Shown here in pieces: positions 59,857-64,000 of a DNA stretch of 64,000 nt. The stretch lies in the NCBI RefSeq assembly GCF_014529535.1, contig NW_023503292.1, positions 1,399,354 through 1,463,353 on the forward strand. Direction: 5' to 3'. A program made the position numbers and the translations under genes. The notes beneath the pieces were generated by a model that was not told the DNA's origin, ran no database searches, and worked only from the letters and a program-made list of their open reading frames with translations. The DNA comes from Bradysia coprophila (Eukaryota > Arthropoda > Insecta > Diptera > Sciaridae). Position 1 is the stretch's first letter, and every line of letters begins with the position of its first letter.

Positions 59857-60939
59857 ATGTCTCTGCATATGAGCACTAAAGAGCGGCTTTTGGCGTTGAT
59901 AGATGATATTGAAATAATATCAAAGTGAGTTAATGTGGAGAAACAAACGAACCAATAATTTTGCTAACTTTTCGTCATTCAGGGAGCTAATTGAAAATTC
60001 GATTGCACCGAAACCACAGAAAATATCCAGCGCAGAACATCAGCAACTCGTGGAACTGATGATATCGAAGGATAACGAATTTAAGACTGTGTTACAACTG
60101 GCATCGGAACAGGCGAAAATTGAAACGAAAATGAATACTTTAAAGGAACAAGTTGAGCTGCAGGTAATGGGAACCAGTCGTTGCCTTCCTCTAGAGTAGA
60201 ATTAACAAAAAAAGAGTTTCATTTTAAGGACCGAGAGATCAATAAACTACAAAGGCAGTTGAAAGAGGCGGAACACTTGCTATCGACAGCTATATTCCAA
60301 GCGAAACAGAAGCTTGCCAGCATAGAAAAAGCAAACAAGAGGCCAGTTTCATCCGAAGAACTTATCAAATATGCTCATAAGTAAGTACATACACGGTGTA
60401 TGTTGCGTGTGCGGCGTTTGTATAAATTAAAAAATTAAATCCAATTGACAGAGTCAGCGCATCAAATGCAATTTGTGCCCCATTGACATGGCAACAAGGC
60501 GATCTTCGACGACCCTATCCTACAGACATCGAAATGCGCTTAGGTTTTTTAGGAAAATCCGATTTAAGCCTCAACGGCCACAATTTACAACATCAAATTA
60601 GCGCCAACGAGCATCGCAACACCGGAGGTCTGTCATACACAAACGTTTCTCAAAAAAAAATTCCACAAATCCAATTTGATTTACAGATGTTCCCACTTCA
60701 GCACAGAATCAGTTTGCTTGGCATCCGTCAGGAGAACTGCATATGTCAATGGGTGCCAGCACCGGTTCGGTTGCTTTAGATACGAGGTAGGTCAATGTGT
60801 AATTTTCTGTTAAATGTTTGGATTTTGTGTTATCGATGTGTCACTATGCCGTTTCAGAGCCCATAAGGATGATCGCCAAGATGATGTGGAAGTAATGTCG
60901 ACGGACAGCTCCAGTTCCAGTTCCAGTGATTCTCAGTGA
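59857..60939 (+). CDS. MED4: Mediator complex subunit 4
   Basis: Six exons: 59857-59924, 59983-60163, 60229-60380, 60452-60627, 60687-60786, 60858-60939. Phases join to 252 residues ending at a TGA, and all introns are 58-71 bp with GT-AG ends. MED4 is a middle-module subunit of the nuclear Mediator complex, the bridge between transcription factors and RNA polymerase II. The start [18 protein letters not shown] segment (here [20 protein letters not shown]), the coiled-coil middle ([32 protein letters not shown]), the block [13 protein letters not shown] and [20 protein letters not shown], and the C-terminal [19 protein letters not shown] are near-identical in order to Drosophila MED4 as I recall it. 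The length is normal. The ATG is fixed by the conserved N-terminus. No defect is seen. Confidence 0.97.
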
Positions 60940-60963
60940 TTTTTTGTTCAATTCCTCAATTTG

Positions 60964-60969
60964 AATAAA
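60964..60969 (+). terminator. MED4 polyadenylation signal
   Basis: AATAAA 25 bases after the MED4 stop, followed by a T-rich stretch at 60982-60988. This suggests a very short 3' UTR. Confidence 0.6.
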
Positions 60970-61140
60970 GACATCTTCGACTTTTTTTGTAAAAATTTTC
61001 TGGTTTTAATTTCGAAGATAATCGCGAAAGTCAAAGACCCTTGAAAAGATCTACAGAAGCCAGAGCGAGAGCCGGAAATTTTCATTGTTATGTTTTCACA
61101 CTGCACGGTGAGGCTTAAAAATTTTAAATAAACGTGTCAG

Positions 61141-61526
61141 TAGGCATGGGCGATAATGATATTGATTATCGATAATTGTCAATTATCGATAATCGATAAT
61201 TATCGACTTTTTTTATCGAATATTATCAAAAAAATATCGATAATCGATAATTTTTGATATTTTGATAATTATCAAAATATCGATAATTCGATATATCGAT
61301 ATTTCGGTCCGAAAATCCGATATTTATCGATATATTCCGATATATCGGTATATTATCATGAATTTTCGGATAAATATCAAAATATCGACATTTTGATAAT
61401 TATCGAATTTCGATATTTTGATAATTATCGATAATTATTAAATTATCGATAACGATATGATTAATCGATTATCGATAATTTCTTTCGATTGATATTATCG
61501 ATAATTTTGAACGCCTCCCATCGCTA
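61141..61526. mobile_element. ATCGAT-rich hAT-type MITE, 8-bp target duplication
   Basis: CGTGTCAG at 61133-61140 is repeated exactly at 61527-61534. The element begins TAGGCATGGGCGATAATG and ends CGCCTCCCATCGCTA, imperfect inverted ends with a shared ATGGG core. The interior is almost wholly made of TATCGATAATT-type words, self-complementary at many registers. The 8-bp duplication fits hAT. Confidence 0.85.
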
Positions 61527-61705
61527 CGTGTCAGTTAACATTCAGGTTTTTTTCATAAGTGAGTTGGGGGAAGTAAGTGCTGTTCCTGAGAACCAGCACC
61601 AGCGTCAACCAGCTTGTGGAACAATTATCTATTTTTAAGAAAAACAAACAAACATTTTAATCGAAATATGACTTTAAACGTTTGATAGATATAAGATATA
61701 AAGAT

Positions 61706-61892
61706 CATGAACTGGCGACCATATAAAAGACGAGCTATAGGTAGACCACCAGAGAGATGGACAAACGGAATTAAGAATATTGCAGGTACAAACTGGCAGC
61801 AAATGGCAATGGATCGTACGAAATGGAAAGAAGTTGGAGAGGCCTACATCCAGCAGTGGATAGAAACAGGCTGAAAAAGAAGAAGAAGAAGA
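61706..61892 (+). mobile_element. RTE 3' fragment
   Basis: Encodes the last about 50 residues of the RTE reverse transcriptase on the + strand (MNWRPYKRRAIGRPPERW and WKEVGEAYIQQWIETG), then GAAAAAGAAGAAGAAGAAGA. Truncated at 5'. Confidence 0.9.
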
Positions 61893-63000
61893 AGATATAA
61901 GAAAGACATTTATTTGTAATGTCGTCTTGAAAAGTACTTCCTCTAGATAGCTCCAGATTTGCGAGTAGAGCGACCTCGATGCAAAACTTGTTCATCAATA
62001 ATTCTTGTAAAACATAAAGTATGCCATATTTGATATCGTTGTAAAGCTGAGACCCTATAAGCAACCAAATTGACGGGAAATACTCTTACCAGCAAGGTAT
62101 TGAAGCGTTCAAATTTCACCGAGGGTAGCCTAAAAGTGCAATTTCGGAAAGTGTAACAGAACACTTCGATTCAAAAACAATTTATTTGCTGTTCAAAAGG
62201 GTTCGCAAAACTTGTCTGGGATCATCATTCAAAGGCTTCCTCGGTTGCTTCGTAAAGGAGATATCAGTCTTTTAAAATGGTGGAATTTTTACTTTGAGCT
62301 ACTATTGCTCGATGAAGAAATTATCGAGAGCCATAATTTTTACACTGCAAATCTTAGAATTTGTCCCTCTACCAATTCCAATGTAAATCTTAAGTCCTCA
62401 CTGTTTCACAAGCCCTGGTTAACTTACACGTTTATTTAAAATTTTTAAGCCTCACCGTGATTGTTGAAAACTCTGACTGCAAATAATAACTTTAAGCTTT
62501 CGGCTGCCTCAACATACCAGTTTCTGTCGGTTCCACTAACTGAGATCAATGAGTCAATGAATCTCTGAGCCAAGTCGGAAAATCTTAGCAATCTTAGAAG
62601 ACCGTCAAGTAACGAATTCTTAAAGTTACCAACGTGTGAGAATTGAGGCCCTGAGCCAAGTACTATTTTGTCAGTACCCAGGGTTTACAAATGTAATTTT
62701 CTTCTTACAAATTTTTACGGTGCAGGACGGAAGGAATTTGTGTTCTTAGAAAAAAAGTCGAGAAGAAATGTAGTAGTCACAGTTCACAGTTGTAGAAAAT
62801 GTTGATGAGTGTCCAGATATCTAGGATTATAGCGAACCAATGTATGAAAAAAAATCGAAAATGTTGATGGATCTGTGACAATTTAACTCAGCAGCCACCC
62901 TGCATGCGGATAGGGCTTAGCTTTACAGACTTCATTAAACGTTACTATTGACAATTGTAGACCTAGATCAATCCCAACAATTCACCAGCTGAAGTTATTC
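61893..63000. other. no supported gene
   Basis: Both strands hold short frames with moderately protein-like texture at 61940-62300, but no consistent exon structure or family was found. Positions 62598-62650 repeat sequence from 38818-38870 (ACGAATTCTTAAAGTTAC). Confidence 0.4.
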
Positions 63001-63712
63001 TTCTTCTTCTTTTTCAGCCTGTTTCTATCCACTGCTGGATGTAGGCCTCTCCAACTTCTTTCCATTTCGTACGATCCATTGCCATTTGCTGCCAGTTTGT
63101 ACCTGCAATATTCTTAATTCCGTTTGTCCATCTCTCTGGTGGTCTACATATACCTCGTCTTTTATATGGTCGCCAGTTCATGATCTTTTTGGTCCAACGT
63201 TCGTCTGTCCTTCTTGCAATATGTCCCGCCCAGCTCCATTTTAGAGATGCTATTCTTTCCATGACATCAACGACCCTGGTTTTTTGTCGAATTCATTGAT
63301 TCGTCATTCTGTCTCTGAGTGTTATTCCAAGCATACTTCGTTCCATGGCTCTTTGTGTCACTCTCAATTTATCTTCGGATGCTTTCGTTAAAGTTAACGT
63401 TTCCGTTCCATAAGTGAGCACTGGAAGGACACAAGTGTCGAAAACTTTGCGTTTCAGACTATTATTCATTTTGCTTTTGAAAATTAGTCTGAGTTTTCCG
63501 AACGCTGCCCATGCAAGACCAATCCTACGTCTTATTTCTGCAGTTTGGTTGTCCAGACCTACTTTCAGTATATGTCCTAGATACACGTAGCTGTCGACTC
63601 GTTCAATGACAGTGTCACCAATTTTGATTTCTATATCGTCCCCGATGTTGGTCATGACGTTTGTTTTCGATAAGTTCATCTTGAGGCCAACTTTGCTTGC
63701 CTCTTCACTTAA
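63001..63712 (-). mobile_element. RTE 3' fragment, about 0.7 kb
   Basis: Minus strand. Starts at the truncation near 63712 (frame MNLSKTNVMTNIGDD), passes DSYVYLGHILKVGL and RRIGLAWAAFGKLRL, and ends at the shared terminus and GAA-type tail at 63001. A stop at about 63293 splits the frame, so it is dead. Confidence 0.92.
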
Positions 63713-63812
63713 GAAGTTCTACAGTCTAAAAACCAAAATAGAAAGACAAAAAGATAGTGAATCTTGTTATTCCTACGTTCCAGCCGTCTAACACTTTTTC
63801 GGAAAACTAATA

Positions 63813-63831
63813 ATGGACTATGCCCCGGAAG
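63813..63831 (+). CDS. possible first coding exon of a gene continuing right
   Basis: ATGGACTATGCCCCGGAAG is followed by GTAAGA, a consensus donor. It would encode six residues and one base of the next codon. There is no second exon before the window ends, so this rests only on the start and donor pattern. Confidence 0.2.
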
Positions 63832-63879
63832 GTAAGAAAAACCTCTTCGAAACTTCTACAATCGAATCGATATAAATAC

Positions 63880-64000
63880 AGGGCTGCCACGGTATGAAAT
63901 CCCTCCTAATTTAGGAATTTATGAGGTTTTCAGCTTGATTTTAGGAGGATTTTAGGAGATTTTTGATGGATTTAAAAATAGCTTTTGGTCTATAGACCAA
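63880..64000. mobile_element. possible transposon end, cut by the window
   Basis: CAGGGCTGCCACGGTATGAA resembles hAT-type ends of the CAGGGYTGCC class. It is followed by AGGAATTT and TTTTAGGAGGATTTTAGGAG words. The other end is outside the window. Confidence 0.35.

Noticed and set aside
61943..62439. Possible small gene on either strand, with an apparent 35-base intron on the minus strand
   Set aside because: The intron would be too short for flies, the frames do not join well and no family was recognised.
1..64000. tRNA, rRNA, CRISPR array, bacterial operon or virus genome
   Set aside because: No cloverleaf with a B-box, no conserved rRNA stretch, no regular spacer array and no clustered unspliced genes were found.

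Overview
The window is a piece of an AT-rich insect nuclear genome, most likely a fly (Diptera, probably a 'lower' fly or gnat; species not determinable from sequence alone). Spliced genes with short GT-AG introns, strong similarity (recalled, not searched) to Drosophila MED4 and Taranis, and a dense load of decayed transposable elements support this. There is no sign of a prokaryotic or organellar origin, and no CRISPR array, rRNA or convincing tRNA.

Three genes are well supported. Enolase-phosphatase E1 (methionine salvage; + strand, six exons, 1767-8627) has a catalytic domain on exons 1-5 and a very long acidic tail on exon 6. A SERTA-domain protein, the likely orthologue of taranis (- strand, main coding exon 22843-24399), lies alone, with its 5' exon(s) somewhere to the right. 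Mediator subunit MED4 (+ strand, six exons, 59857-60939) is complete. A fourth, partial gene or gene relic encodes a C-terminal tandem-BRCT module (- strand, 11685-12350). At least one degraded coding island of unknown family lies at 16857-17375, and a weaker one at about 9190-9900.

Region by region: 1-1766 is the E1 5' flank. The E1 introns carry a reverse-transcriptase relic (intron 1) and a cluster of palindromic elements, one of them a nested insertion with a clear 10-bp target duplication (intron 5). The stretch 9-17 kb is a repeat field: a ~147-bp tandem array, a TIR-bounded element holding a ~145-bp array with trimeric higher-order structure, a TTAA-flanked foldback element and a hAT-type MITE with an 8-9 bp target duplication. 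The stretch 17.4-22.8 kb is very AT-rich taranis 3' flank. From 24.4 to 59.8 kb there is no convincing gene; part may be a long taranis first intron. It holds microsatellites, hairpin elements, RTE-type retrotransposon 3' ends and a ~1.6-kb RTE body (51.4-53.0 kb). The 57.7-59.6 kb stretch is a mosaic of palindromes next to MED4. After MED4 come an ATCGAT-rich hAT-type element with a perfect 8-bp duplication, two more RTE relics and the start of another possible gene or transposon at the right edge.

The genes do not form a pathway: E1 is a cytosolic salvage enzyme, while MED4, Taranis and the BRCT protein are nuclear factors. The most informative content is the layered transposon history: RTE 3' ends sharing a GAA-type tail, several MITE families with readable target duplications, and nested insertions that give relative ages.
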